Source of the DNA: JABRWC01 sp039961675
Lineage (GTDB): Bacteria > Planctomycetota > Phycisphaerae > UBA1845 > Fen-1342
Assembly: GCA_039961675.1 (NCBI GenBank)
Contig: JABRWC010000178.1
Coordinates: 1-13,463 of the forward strand
Direction of reading: 5' to 3'
DNA length: 13,463 nt
Position 1 is the stretch's first letter; each line of letters starts with the position of its first letter. The notes beneath the pieces were generated by a model. It saw only the letters and a list, made by a program, of their open reading frames with translations, had not been told where the DNA came from and ran no database searches. This document shows, one piece after another, positions 1 to 7,688 of this stretch. Both the position numbers and the translations under genes were made by a program.

Positions 1-416
1 CGCGGCGTTCCTCCCCGTGACGCCGCGCCGCCGCGAATGTGTACGATCTCGCGAGCACCGCTGCCATCCTCTACGCGCAACACGCCTGAACGAATTGGTT
101 TACGCGATTCAATGAATTAGCGCCGCCAGCTTCTGGCGCGCTGCGGACTGGCGATCCGGTTCGACCCGCGCGGTCGCCGAACTCCCGGCTGCGACACCTG
201 TCACACTTCGCGTCAATAGGAATTGCCGCGTATTTTGGATATTCCAGGTTGCATTCGGCCAAACTTCGAGTAGTATTAATCAGAAGCTATTCGGTACTGA
301 TTCGCGGTACACGAACAACGGGCGGCATGTTCGATCCAGGCGTTTCCCCCCGGCGCCGGTCGACGTCCGCCCGGTCTTGTTATCAGACCGCAAGTCCGTC
401 CAATTCGCTCTGCCAT
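1..416. other. Gene-poor left edge, no supported gene
   Basis: I find no convincing gene in this 416-base stretch. Both plus-strand frames open at position 1 stop by 120 (TGA 113-115, TAG 118-120) and give short peptides without recognisable motifs. A minus-strand ATG at 66 opens a frame that leaves the window after 22 codons; it cannot be judged. Bases about 199-300 are clearly richer in A+T than their surroundings, as expected of a regulatory region. They hold an inverted repeat (AATCAG 278-283 and CTGATT 297-302, 13-base loop) and, on the plus strand, a weak promoter-like pair (TTGCAT 249-254, TAGTAT 271-276, 16-base spacer) with no gene behind it. A small hairpin (CGCCAG/CTGGCG) occupies 124-138. 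Confidence 0.4.
372..390 (-). terminator. Hairpin downstream of the 417-1085 gene
   Basis: A perfect 6-bp inverted repeat (CGGTCT and AGACCG) with a 7-base loop lies 26 bases past the stop codon of the minus-strand gene ending at 417. The position suits a transcription terminator for the two-gene minus-strand unit. No T-run follows on the minus strand, so it is not a canonical intrinsic terminator and may be coincidental. Confidence 0.25.
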
Positions 417-1085
417 TCACGGAATGGACGCCGCCCATCGGAGGTTCAGCCCCCCTGCCGCGTCCAACGCCACCTCCCACACTTCACCCGGCGTGACTCG
501 CACCCCAGGCGCCTCGATCTGCGCCACGCGTACGCCGTACTTCGACGCCAGTTCCGCGTCGGACGCGAGATCCCAGAAGCGATCCCAGAGTTCGCGCTGG
601 AACGGAACGTCTGCGGCTTGAGGCGGCCGCGCCTCGCGCCCGATCTCCGGCACGGAATCAGGCGCCTCGGCGCTGCCGAACACCCGACGGAACAGCGCCA
701 GGCTCACGCCGCGCTGCGGATCGCCTTCCGCCACCAGATTGTGCTGGAACTTGATGACGAGCGCTTCCACGTAGACGATCTCACCGACCGTTTCGAGCGC
801 GATGGGCTTGCCGCGAAGACCATCCGACCCGATCTCCTGCCATAAGAGCGTGTTGACGACCCGGCCATCCGCGTCGCGTTCCTGGCGGACCACGTCGAGC
901 TGGCCCACGCGCCGCGACGCCGCCAGGCGGGACGCGTATTCGACCAGCCGCCGCTTCTCCTGCTCCAGATCGGCCACCTGCTGGTTGAGGCGCTGAATCT
1001 CGCGGCTTCCAAACGTGACCGACAGCCAGACAGCGGCCCCGATCAAAGCTGCGCACCCGGCTGCGAACCGAACCCATTTGCTCAT
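417..1085 (-). CDS. Membrane-anchored coiled-coil protein, unknown function
   Basis: This is a 222-residue protein of unknown function. Residues about 6-24 form one hydrophobic segment (a membrane anchor or uncleaved signal), followed at about 27-56 by a charged, Leu/Gln/Glu/Arg-rich stretch that looks like a short coiled coil. The rest (about 60-222) is probably a soluble extracytoplasmic domain with alternating beta-like segments and a WDRFWDLA motif at 167-174. From memory, similar proteins of this layout occur as conserved hypotheticals in planctomycetes, but I cannot name a family. The start at 1085 is preferred because AGGAG sits 8 bases upstream. A GTG at 1130 would overlap the stop of the preceding gene (GTGA) and add 15 residues before the hydrophobic segment, which is less likely. 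It follows the lipoprotein gene by 41 bases on the same strand and is probably cotranscribed with it. Confidence 0.7.
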   Translation of the reverse strand: MSKWVRFAAGCAALIGAAVWLSVTFGSREIQRLNQQVADLEQEKRRLVEYASRLAASRRVGQLDVVRQERDADGRVVNTLLWQEIGSDGLRGKPIALETVGEIVYVEALVIKFQHNLVAEGDPQRGVSLALFRRVFGSAEAPDSVPEIGREARPPQAADVPFQRELWDRFWDLASDAELASKYGVRVAQIEAPGVRVTPGEVWEVALDAAGGLNLRWAASIP

Positions 1086-1126
1086 CTGCGGCACTCCTTT
1101 GCCCGCGGCACTGCGGCGATCGACGC

Positions 1127-2083
1127 TCACGGATCCGGCGCAAAGTCCGGCGTCCGCAAGGTGAGGATTGGGCTTGCGGACGGCGGCGCAGCCTTCTCCT
1201 CGTCGTTATAGCGCTCGATCAGGGCGCGGATGCGGGGATCGGCGGAGAAGCGCAATGCGAACCGCGCGTTGTGGGCGACGATCGGCGACGGGCTTGCGAC
1301 GCGCTCGATCAGTCCGGCCTCGACGTCCGCCTGGCCACTCCCACCGAGCCAGACACAGGCCGCACGCACGAGGTTGTAGTCCGCGCAAGCGATCTGGAGC
1401 AGCGTCGTGCTTGTGTCGTATCGGCACGACAGCACGCCCGTTGCAAGATCGCGCGTCCACCGGTCCGCGCAGCGCCGGCCGAGCAGGTGCCAGAGGTGAT
1501 TCGGAACCGGGCGCAGGGGTCGTGCGCCCGCCGCAGACCATGCCCCCCCTGCCGAGTCCGCGAACCACTCGCGAATCCGTCGCCGGTCGCGCTCCACGTT
1601 CACGGCGACCGCGTGTTCATGATCGAACCCGGCCGGATACAGGTCGTGCCAAGCGGCGGGAATGCGCCCGGGCGTCAGCGCGATGTCTCCCAGCCGTTGC
1701 GCGTCGACGGTGATCTCAAAATGCAGCACGTCGAGCGTGACGGCCAGGCAGCTCGCACTGAGCCGCGGCGCGGATTGCGGCGCCAGCAGCCGGACCAGCG
1801 ACGTGTGTACGAGCGTCGGCAGGCTGTCCGGGGCGCACGGTCGCACCATTTCGGGACGCGCGCAGAGCACGCGGACGGCGTCGGGACCCGCGGCGACCAA
1901 TCGGTTAAAGCTCGCGGTCCAGTTCGCGTCGGGGTCCAACGTCAGAATCGGCCGCGCGGCGTCCAGGACTTCGCGCTCGATCAGGCTGAGCCGTGGCGTC
2001 TCCGCGGCGCGTCCCGTCGCCGCGCATCCCGCGCCCGCGATCCCGCTCCACAACAAGCCGAAAAGTGCAATCCCGCGGACCAT
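1127..2083 (-). CDS. Putative lipoprotein with HEAT-like C-terminal region
   Basis: The product is 318 residues from the ATG at 2083. The first 20 residues form a signal sequence (Arg at position 3, hydrophobic 5-18) ending in a Cys at residue 20 preceded by Gly-Ala-Gly. That resembles a lipobox, although Gly at -3 is unusual, so an ordinary cleaved signal peptide is possible. The middle part has no motif I recognise. Residues about 235-293 look like paired amphipathic helices of HEAT-repeat style (AACVWLGG, then ARFALRFSADPRIRALIE). I infer a protein in the cell envelope; its role is unknown. The reading frame extends upstream to a GTG at 2161, but that would bury the signal sequence, so I chose 2083; GAGG lies only 3 bases before it. 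It is divergent from ndk and heads a probable operon with the coiled-coil gene downstream. Confidence 0.65.
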   Translation of the reverse strand: MVRGIALFGLLWSGIAGAGCAATGRAAETPRLSLIEREVLDAARPILTLDPDANWTASFNRLVAAGPDAVRVLCARPEMVRPCAPDSLPTLVHTSLVRLLAPQSAPRLSASCLAVTLDVLHFEITVDAQRLGDIALTPGRIPAAWHDLYPAGFDHEHAVAVNVERDRRRIREWFADSAGGAWSAAGARPLRPVPNHLWHLLGRRCADRWTRDLATGVLSCRYDTSTTLLQIACADYNLVRAACVWLGGSGQADVEAGLIERVASPSPIVAHNARFALRFSADPRIRALIERYNDEEKAAPPSASPILTLRTPDFAPDP

Positions 2084-2191
2084 GACCTCATGAGCATACA
2101 CCGGTCGTTTCGCCGCGCCCGCCGGTGCGGCCTCCGGCCGTGATCCCCGTCTCCCCGGCACTCCCCTCGCCCGCTCCCCTTTCCTGAACCC

Positions 2192-2209
2192 CGCGGCTAA
2201 GATGCCGCG
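2192..2209. other. Inverted repeat upstream of ndk
   Basis: A perfect 6-bp inverted repeat (CGCGGC and GCCGCG) frames a 6-base loop, TAAGAT, 29 bases before the ndk start. The loop matches 4 of 6 bases of a -10 box, so this could be a promoter element with an overlapping operator-like dyad, but no good -35 element lies at the right distance. It sits in the 155-base divergent region between the lipoprotein gene and ndk. It may be chance in GC-rich DNA. Confidence 0.2.
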
Positions 2210-2238
2210 CCGCTGTAGACATGAAGATCGGAGTCACC

Positions 2239-2691
2239 ATGGAGCGTACGCTCATCATCTTCAAACCAGACGCGATGAACCGCCTGCTCGTCGGACGCAT
2301 CCTGGCGCGTTTCGAGGATAAGGGGCTGCGGATCGCCGCGCTCAAGCTCCAGAAGTCGCCGCGGTCACAGGTGGAGCGGCACTATGCCGTCCACAAGGAA
2401 CGCCCGTTCTACGCCGCGCTGGTCGAGTTCATGACCCGCGCACCGGTCATCATCGCCGTGCTCGAAGGCCCGCAGGCGATCTCCGTCGTGCGGAACATGC
2501 TCGGCGCCACCGACGGCCGCCAGGCCGCGCCTGGCACGATCCGCGGCGATTTCGGCCTGGACAAGCAGTACAACCTGGTCCACGCCAGCGACGGCCCCGA
2601 GACCGCCGCGTTCGAGATCGGCCTGTTCTTCAAGCCGGACGAGATTGTCGAGTACCAGCGCGCCCCCGACCCCTGGATCGTAAGTTCATAG
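2239..2691 (+). CDS. ndk: Nucleoside diphosphate kinase
   Basis: Nucleoside diphosphate kinase moves the gamma-phosphate of ATP onto other (d)NDPs through a phosphohistidine intermediate and so balances cytoplasmic NTP pools. The 150-residue product is near the usual length of the family (about 135-155). It starts with the typical MERTLIIFKPDA, with Lys9 at the nucleotide site, and carries Tyr58 in RPFYAALVEF, Arg85, Thr91, Arg102 in GTIRGDFG, Asn112 and the catalytic signature NLVHASDG with His115 and Ser117. All active-site residues I would expect are present. The ATG at 2239 is preferred over the in-frame ATG at 2221 because GGAG stands 6 bases before it and the family starts here. It seems to stand alone, with 114 bases before the redox operon downstream, and is probably a housekeeping gene unrelated to it. 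Confidence 0.95.
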   Translation: MERTLIIFKPDAMNRLLVGRILARFEDKGLRIAALKLQKSPRSQVERHYAVHKERPFYAALVEFMTRAPVIIAVLEGPQAISVVRNMLGATDGRQAAPGTIRGDFGLDKQYNLVHASDGPETAAFEIGLFFKPDEIVEYQRAPDPWIVSS

Positions 2692-2728
2692 GCGCCCAGG
2701 ACGCTCCGCGAACGCAGCGGCGCTCCCG

Positions 2729-2757
2729 TTAGTCCACGTCCATCGCCCCGCTATCAT
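2729..2757 (+). promoter_or_regulatory. Possible promoter of the redox operon
   Basis: TATCAT at 2752-2757 matches 5 of 6 bases of a sigma-70 -10 box. TTAGTC at 2729-2734 is a poor -35 match with a 17-base spacer. It would place the transcript start about 42 bases before the ATG at 2806, with the ribosome binding site GAGGGA (2795-2800) in the leader. The call rests mainly on the -10 box and position. Confidence 0.3.
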
Positions 2758-2805
2758 GTTCCCCGCGTCGCCGCGCGCTGCGCGACCACGGGCCGAGGGA
2801 ACCGC

Positions 2806-4377
2806 ATGCCGAGATTCGGGTTTGCGATCGACAACCGCGCCTGCATCGGCTGCCACGCCTGCACCGTCGCGTGCAAAAGCGAGCACCTGGTGCCGCTGGG
2901 CGTCAATCGCACCTGGGTGAAGTACATCGAGAAGGGCGAGTTCCCGCACACCCGGCGGCATTTCTCCGTGCAGCGCTGTAACCACTGCGAGGACGCGCCG
3001 TGCGTCGAGATTTGCCCGGTCACTTCGCTCTTCAAGCGCCCGGACGGCATCGTCGATTTCGACAACAGCCGCTGCATCGGCTGCAAGGCGTGCATGCAGG
3101 CCTGCCCGTACGACGCCCTGTATCTCGACCCGGAGACGAACACGGCCGCCAAGTGCAACTACTGTACGCACCGCGTGGACAACGGCTACGAGCCCGCCTG
3201 CGTTGTCGTCTGCCCCGTCGAAGCGATCGTCTCCGGCGACCTTGACGATCCCGAAAGCCGCATCGCCCAGCTCGACCGGCAGCAGAAAGTGCAATACCCC
3301 AAGCCTGAGAAGGCCACGCAACCCAAGCTCTTCTACGTCGGCGGCGAGACCGCGGCGCTCGATCCGGCCGCCGCCCCGCCGGAGCTGAACTATCTCTGGA
3401 GCGGCAACGACGGGAGGATCACACCGGCGGCTCTGCGGCGAGCCGAGGATGAATCGGCCGGAGAGTCCGCGACGCGCGCCCGGCGCGTGTACGACCCGCG
3501 CAGCAAGCCCGCTCCGTGGGGCTGGATGGTCTCAGCCTACATCACCACAAAGGCGATCGCGGCCGGGCTGCCGATGGTCGCGTTCATCCTCTACTGTCTG
3601 AACCTCACCGCCGCGGCCGCCCCATCTGCGCCGTTCGCCGTGTCCATGGCCTTTCTCGCCGCGACCGGCGCACTGCTCGTGGGCGACTTGAAACAGCCGC
3701 AGCGCTTCCTGTGGGTGCTTTTGCGTCCACAGTGGAAGAGCTGGCTGGTGCGCGGCGCGTATCTCATCGGCGCATTCGCTTTCGTCCAGGCGCTCACCTG
3801 GTTGCTCGGCGTCGCCGGCGTCGGCCGCATCGCGCAAATGACCACCGGGTGGATCGGCTTCGCGCTCGCCGGCGCGGCAGCCGGATACACCGCCCTGCTC
3901 CTCGCGCAGGCCCGCGGACGCGACTATTGGCAGAACCCGCTGCTGGTGGCGTCGATGATCGCCGACGCGCTGGTCGCCGGTACGGCCGCGGCGATTCTGC
4001 TCGGGCTGATGTCCTGGGAGGCCGGTGCGGTCCTCGTTTACTCGTCCGACGGCCCGCTGGCGATCCGTTTCGGCGAACGCGCGGACCCGGCGCGGGTGTG
4101 CCTGGGCGTCGGCGTCGGCCTGCTGACCGTGCTGCTCCTCGCAGAATTCCTGCCCCGCCACGCGACGCGGAACGCCGAGCTGGCCGCCCGCCACATCACG
4201 CGCGGACCGCTCGCGGGCTGGTTCTGGGGCGGGGTGGTCGCGGCCGGATTGGCGATTCCGGCGGCGTTGTTGTTCGCTGGCGCGCCGTCGTGGACCGCGG
4301 CCGTTCTGATGGTCGTCGGGATCGCAGCGAAAAACCACGTCCTCGTTCAGGCGCCGCAATGCGTGCCGTTGAGTTAG
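2806..4377 (+). CDS. Fused four-cluster ferredoxin / NrfD-PsrC membrane subunit
   Basis: A 523-residue electron-transfer and membrane subunit. Residues 1-150 are a PsrB-type ferredoxin with sixteen Cys in four groups: 13/16/19/23, 58/61/66/70, 90/93/96/100 and 117/120/132/136, enough for four [4Fe-4S] clusters. A linker (about 150-240) leads to an NrfD/PsrC-type domain with about eight hydrophobic helices (roughly 243-268, 273-294, 314-336, 347-368, 377-400, 430-449, 468-491, 495-508). Lys249 lies in the first helix and the protein ends in the family-style APQCVPLS. Such domains exchange electrons with (mena)quinone. PsrB and PsrC are usually separate proteins, so the fusion is notable. There is no N-terminal signal. 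Loops on the ferredoxin side hold about 14 Arg/Lys against about 4 on the other side, which places the iron-sulfur domain in the cytoplasm. GAGGGA precedes the ATG by 5 bases. The molybdoenzyme gene follows after 14 bases. Confidence 0.9.
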   Translation: MPRFGFAIDNRACIGCHACTVACKSEHLVPLGVNRTWVKYIEKGEFPHTRRHFSVQRCNHCEDAPCVEICPVTSLFKRPDGIVDFDNSRCIGCKACMQACPYDALYLDPETNTAAKCNYCTHRVDNGYEPACVVVCPVEAIVSGDLDDPESRIAQLDRQQKVQYPKPEKATQPKLFYVGGETAALDPAAAPPELNYLWSGNDGRITPAALRRAEDESAGESATRARRVYDPRSKPAPWGWMVSAYITTKAIAAGLPMVAFILYCLNLTAAAAPSAPFAVSMAFLAATGALLVGDLKQPQRFLWVLLRPQWKSWLVRGAYLIGAFAFVQALTWLLGVAGVGRIAQMTTGWIGFALAGAAAGYTALLLAQARGRDYWQNPLLVASMIADALVAGTAAAILLGLMSWEAGAVLVYSSDGPLAIRFGERADPARVCLGVGVGLLTVLLLAEFLPRHATRNAELAARHITRGPLAGWFWGGVVAAGLAIPAALLFAGAPSWTAAVLMVVGIAAKNHVLVQAPQCVPLS

Positions 4378-4391
4378 ACAGGATTTGTCAA

Positions 4392-7300
4392 ATGCCGTTT
4401 CACCCGCCCCGCTCCTGGATCGAACGCACCGCCGTCCGCTTCGGATTGATCCCACCCTCGCCGGCTGACGCATTGGCTGAACCCGCGGATGCTGCGCCGG
4501 ATGTCGCCGCAAGCCGATCGCTCGACCGCTTCCCTCCGCCCGAACGGTGGAACGACCACCTCGAGTTCGACGCCTGCGCCTGGCCGAAGCAGCGCCTCGC
4601 CCGCCGCTACCGTCTGGTCCCGACCACCTGCTTCAACTGCGAGGCCGCCTGCGGCCTGCTCGCGTACATCGACAAGGACAGCGGCAGAATCCGCAAGCTC
4701 GAAGGCAACCCTCTGCATCCGGCCAGCCGCGGAAAAAACTGCGCCAAGGGCCCCGCGACCATCAACCAGGTCACCGACCCCGATCGCATCCTCACCCCGC
4801 TGAAACGCGTCGGCACGCGCGGCAGCGGCCAGTGGAAGGAGGTGACCTGGGACGAGGCCATCGCCGACATCGCCGGCCGCATCCGCAAGGCGCTCCGGGA
4901 AAACCGCCGCGACGAGATCATTTACCACGTCGGCCGGCCCGGCGCCGAAGGCTTCATCGACCGCATCCTGCGCGCCTGGGGCGTGGACGGCCACAACAGC
5001 CACACAAACATTTGCTCATCGGGCGCGCGCCTGGGATACGCGCTGTGGTGGGGCTACGACCGCCCCACGCCCGACTACGCCAACGCCCGCTTCATCCTGG
5101 CGATGAACGCCCACCTTGAGAGCGGCCACTACTTCAACCCGATGGCCCAACGCATCCGCGAGGGTCTGTCGCGCGGCGCGAAGCTGGCCGTCATCGACCC
5201 GCGCCTGAGCAACACCGCCTCCATGGCGTCGTACTGGCTGCCTTGCAAGCCGGGCGCCGAGGCCGCCCTGCTGCTCGCCTTCGCGCACGTGATTCTCAAC
5301 GAGCGGCTTTACGACCGCGACTTCGTCGAGCGCTGGGTGAACTGGCGCGAGTTCCTTGAGGCGCACAATCAACCCCCAGCAAGCGGGGAACAATCGGACG
5401 CAGCCCCCTCTGCGCGCCCCGACGTCCGCTCTTCGATCTCCAGCCCAACTTCCCCCTCCCTCTCCGTAGACGACTTCTTCGACGAGCTTCGCCGCCTCTA
5501 TGCCGGCTTCACGCCGCATTTCGCCGAGCGCGAATGCGGCATCCCCACCGACACCATCATCCTTGTCGCTCGCGAGATCGCCGCGGCCGGCTCGCGCTTC
5601 TGCTCGCATTCCTGGCGCGGCGCGCCCAGCGCCCACCTCGGCGGCTGGCAGGTGCCCCGCTGCCTCATGCTGCTGCACGCGCTTACCGGCAGCGTAGGTA
5701 CGGAGGGCGGCTGCCTTCCCGCAGGCTGGAGCAAGTACAAGGCCAGCCTGATGAACGTGCCGCCGCCGCAGAACCACTGGAACGAGCTGCACTGGCCGCG
5801 CGAGTTCCCGCTCGCGCACTACGAAATGAGCGAGCTTCTGCCGCACTTCCTGCTCGAAGGCCGCGGCCGCATCGACGTGTACTTCACGCGCGTTTTCAAC
5901 CCCGTCTGGACGTATCCTGACGGCTTCATCTGGATCGAGGCCCTGCGCGACGAGCGCAAAGTCGGCCTGCACGTCGCGCTCACGCCCACCTGGAACGAAA
6001 CGGCGCTGTTCGCAGACTACGTGTTGCCGATGGGCCACGGCCCGGAGCGCCACGACCTGAACACCTACGAAACCCACAGCGGCACGTGGATCGCCTTCCG
6101 CCAGCCGGTGCTCAAGGCCCATGCCCTGGCCGAAGGCCGAACCGTCCGCGACACGCGCGACGTGAATCCCGGCAATGTCTGGGAGGAGGACGAGTTCTGG
6201 CTGGCGCTCACCTGGGCCATCGACCCCGACGGCTCGCTCGGCATCCGCCGCTACGTCGAAAGCCTCGAGCGTCCTGGAACGCCGTTGACCGTGGATGAAT
6301 ACTACGCGCACGCGTTCCAGCGCGTTCCGGGCTTGCCGGACGCCGCCCGCGAAAAGGGCCTGACGCCGCTGGAGTACATGCGGAAATTTGGCGCGTTCGA
6401 CGTCAAGAAACGCGATTACCGGCCGCACGAGCGGAAATTGTCGGACGATGAGCTGCGCGGCGCGACCTGCGGCGAGGACGCGGTGGTCCGCACCGCGTCG
6501 GGGACGCCGGTCGGCGTGCGACAGTTTCAGAACGGGGCTTGGCATGTCGTCGAAGGATTCCCCACCCCCAGCCGCAAGCTCGAGTTCTTCAGCCGGACGC
6601 TCGCCGATTGGGGCTGGCCGGAATACGCCGTGCCAAGCTACATCCCGTCGCACGTGTACGAGCAGAATGCAGCATGCGGAATGCAGGATGCAAGCACGCC
6701 GCCCGTTGACGCCGTTTCCTCAACAACCGCTGAAATCGCCGCCGTCGCCCCGCGGGCCAACACTGGAGAATTCAAGACCCAGAAACCAGAATCGCCCATG
6801 CGCCGCGCGAGCGCCGTTTTGGACAACGCGTTCGTCCTTCTCCCCACCTTCCGCCTTCCCACGCTCATCCACACCCGCAGCGGCGGGGCCAAGTGGCTCA
6901 ACGAAATCTCGCAGCGCAACCCGATCTGGATTCACACCGCCGACGCCCGCCGGCTCGGCCTGAAGACCGGCGACCTCGCCCGCGTAACCACGCGCATCGG
7001 CCACTTCGTGGACAAGGTCTGGGTCACCGAATCCATCCGCCCCGGCGTCGTCGCCTGCTCGCACCACCTCGGCCGCTGGCGCCGCCCCCAGGACCCGCCC
7101 AACTCGCGTTGGAGCGGGAATGTCGTCCTGATCGAGGAACTGCCGGCACACAGCGACGAAACCAAAGCGCCGCGAAGCCGCGAAGCCGCAGAATCATCGT
7201 CGCACGAACACCTGGAGCATGAAGGGCGCCAAACGAATCAATCCCGAATCCAAGACTCAAAATCCAGAGTGACCGAAGGCGCGTGCTGGCGAATGCGAAT

Positions 7301-7688
7301 CGTCTCCGGCCCGCGACCCTTCGACTCGGCCGATCCGGACAGCCGCCGCGTCTGGTGGCGCGAGGGCGGCGTGCACCAGAACGTCACGTTCCCCGTCCAG
7401 CCCGACCCGATCAGCGGCATGCACTGCTGGCACCAGGCCGTGCGCGTCCAGCGCGCCGCGCCAGACGACCGCTGCGGCGACGTCTTCGTGAACACGCGCA
7501 AGTCGATGGAGGTCTTCCGCGAGTGGATGCAGCGCACCCGCTGGCCCGTCGGCCCCGCCCCGGGGCCGGACGGCCGCCGCCTGCGCCGCCCGCTGTGGCT
7601 CAACCGCCCGCTCCGCCCGGCGGATGAAGCCTACTTCATCGCCCCTTCGACGAAGCCGAGCGCGGAACCATGGGGGACCGGTCTCTGA
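4392..7688 (+). CDS. Molybdopterin (bis-PGD) oxidoreductase, catalytic subunit
   Basis: A 1098-residue catalytic subunit of the DMSO-reductase/MopB superfamily, pairing with the preceding membrane subunit. Cys80, 83, 87 and 117 (CFNCEAAC ... CAKG) bind the N-terminal [4Fe-4S] cluster. Cys208 in HTNICSSGARLGY is the likely Mo/W ligand. The cofactor domains run to about 756 and the C-terminal dinucleotide-binding domain spans about 810-915 and 963-1085. No twin-arginine signal is visible, so the subunit is probably cytoplasmic. The start at 4392 has AGGA 8 bases upstream; an ATG at 4359, overlapping the previous gene, is less likely. Three low-complexity stretches (about 324-358, 757-806, 917-962) look like inserts. 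The family-like sequence ends near DEAYF (1078-1082), and the remaining residues run to a TGA inside a repeat. Substrate unknown; sulfur compounds or formate are guesses. No maturation chaperone gene lies nearby. Confidence 0.88.
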   Translation: MPFHPPRSWIERTAVRFGLIPPSPADALAEPADAAPDVAASRSLDRFPPPERWNDHLEFDACAWPKQRLARRYRLVPTTCFNCEAACGLLAYIDKDSGRIRKLEGNPLHPASRGKNCAKGPATINQVTDPDRILTPLKRVGTRGSGQWKEVTWDEAIADIAGRIRKALRENRRDEIIYHVGRPGAEGFIDRILRAWGVDGHNSHTNICSSGARLGYALWWGYDRPTPDYANARFILAMNAHLESGHYFNPMAQRIREGLSRGAKLAVIDPRLSNTASMASYWLPCKPGAEAALLLAFAHVILNERLYDRDFVERWVNWREFLEAHNQPPASGEQSDAAPSARPDVRSSISSPTSPSLSVDDFFDELRRLYAGFTPHFAERECGIPTDTIILVAREIAAAGSRFCSHSWRGAPSAHLGGWQVPRCLMLLHALTGSVGTEGGCLPAGWSKYKASLMNVPPPQNHWNELHWPREFPLAHYEMSELLPHFLLEGRGRIDVYFTRVFNPVWTYPDGFIWIEALRDERKVGLHVALTPTWNETALFADYVLPMGHGPERHDLNTYETHSGTWIAFRQPVLKAHALAEGRTVRDTRDVNPGNVWEEDEFWLALTWAIDPDGSLGIRRYVESLERPGTPLTVDEYYAHAFQRVPGLPDAAREKGLTPLEYMRKFGAFDVKKRDYRPHERKLSDDELRGATCGEDAVVRTASGTPVGVRQFQNGAWHVVEGFPTPSRKLEFFSRTLADWGWPEYAVPSYIPSHVYEQNAACGMQDASTPPVDAVSSTTAEIAAVAPRANTGEFKTQKPESPMRRASAVLDNAFVLLPTFRLPTLIHTRSGGAKWLNEISQRNPIWIHTADARRLGLKTGDLARVTTRIGHFVDKVWVTESIRPGVVACSHHLGRWRRPQDPPNSRWSGNVVLIEELPAHSDETKAPRSREAAESSSHEHLEHEGRQTNQSRIQDSKSRVTEGACWRMRIVSGPRPFDSADPDSRRVWWREGGVHQNVTFPVQPDPISGMHCWHQAVRVQRAAPDDRCGDVFVNTRKSMEVFREWMQRTRWPVGPAPGPDGRRLRRPLWLNRPLRPADEAYFIAPSTKPSAEPWGTGL
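6664..6691 (+). repeat. Four 7-bp tandem repeats inside the molybdoenzyme gene
   Basis: Four contiguous heptamers read AGAATGC, AGCATGC, GGAATGC and AGGATGC (consensus RGNATGC). They open the second low-complexity stretch of the catalytic subunit (residues about 757-806). A 7-bp period does not fit codons, so this was probably not made by protein-level repeat expansion. Confidence 0.75.
7170..7193 (+). repeat. 8-bp tandem repeat inside the molybdoenzyme gene
   Basis: Two exact copies of CCGCGAAG are followed by a degenerate third, CCGCAGAA. They lie in the third low-complexity stretch (residues about 917-962). Further on, at 7235-7268, comes an A-rich run with repeated AATCC-like words. Both differ strongly in composition from the flanking coding sequence. 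Confidence 0.65.

Noticed and set aside
151..175. tRNA T-arm-like sequence GGTTCGACCC
   Set aside because: The flanking bases do not form a five-pair stem, and I found no acceptor, D or anticodon arm at the right distances.
1271..2143. 290-codon open frame on the plus strand
   Set aside because: It is antisense to the lipoprotein gene; composition is that of a shadow frame and there is no start signal or domain.
3516..4391. Upstream extension of the molybdoenzyme reading frame
   Set aside because: The frame is open, but it lies out of frame within the membrane-subunit gene and translates to Arg-rich junk. The ATG at 4392 has a ribosome binding site and the right spacing to the previous stop.
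5016..6653. 545-codon open frame on the minus strand
   Set aside because: It is fully antisense to the molybdoenzyme gene and has no recognisable domain.
4392..7688. Assignment as formate dehydrogenase or polysulfide reductase specifically
   Set aside because: Cluster and metal-ligand motifs support only the superfamily. Nothing in the window identifies the substrate, so I left the gene symbol empty.
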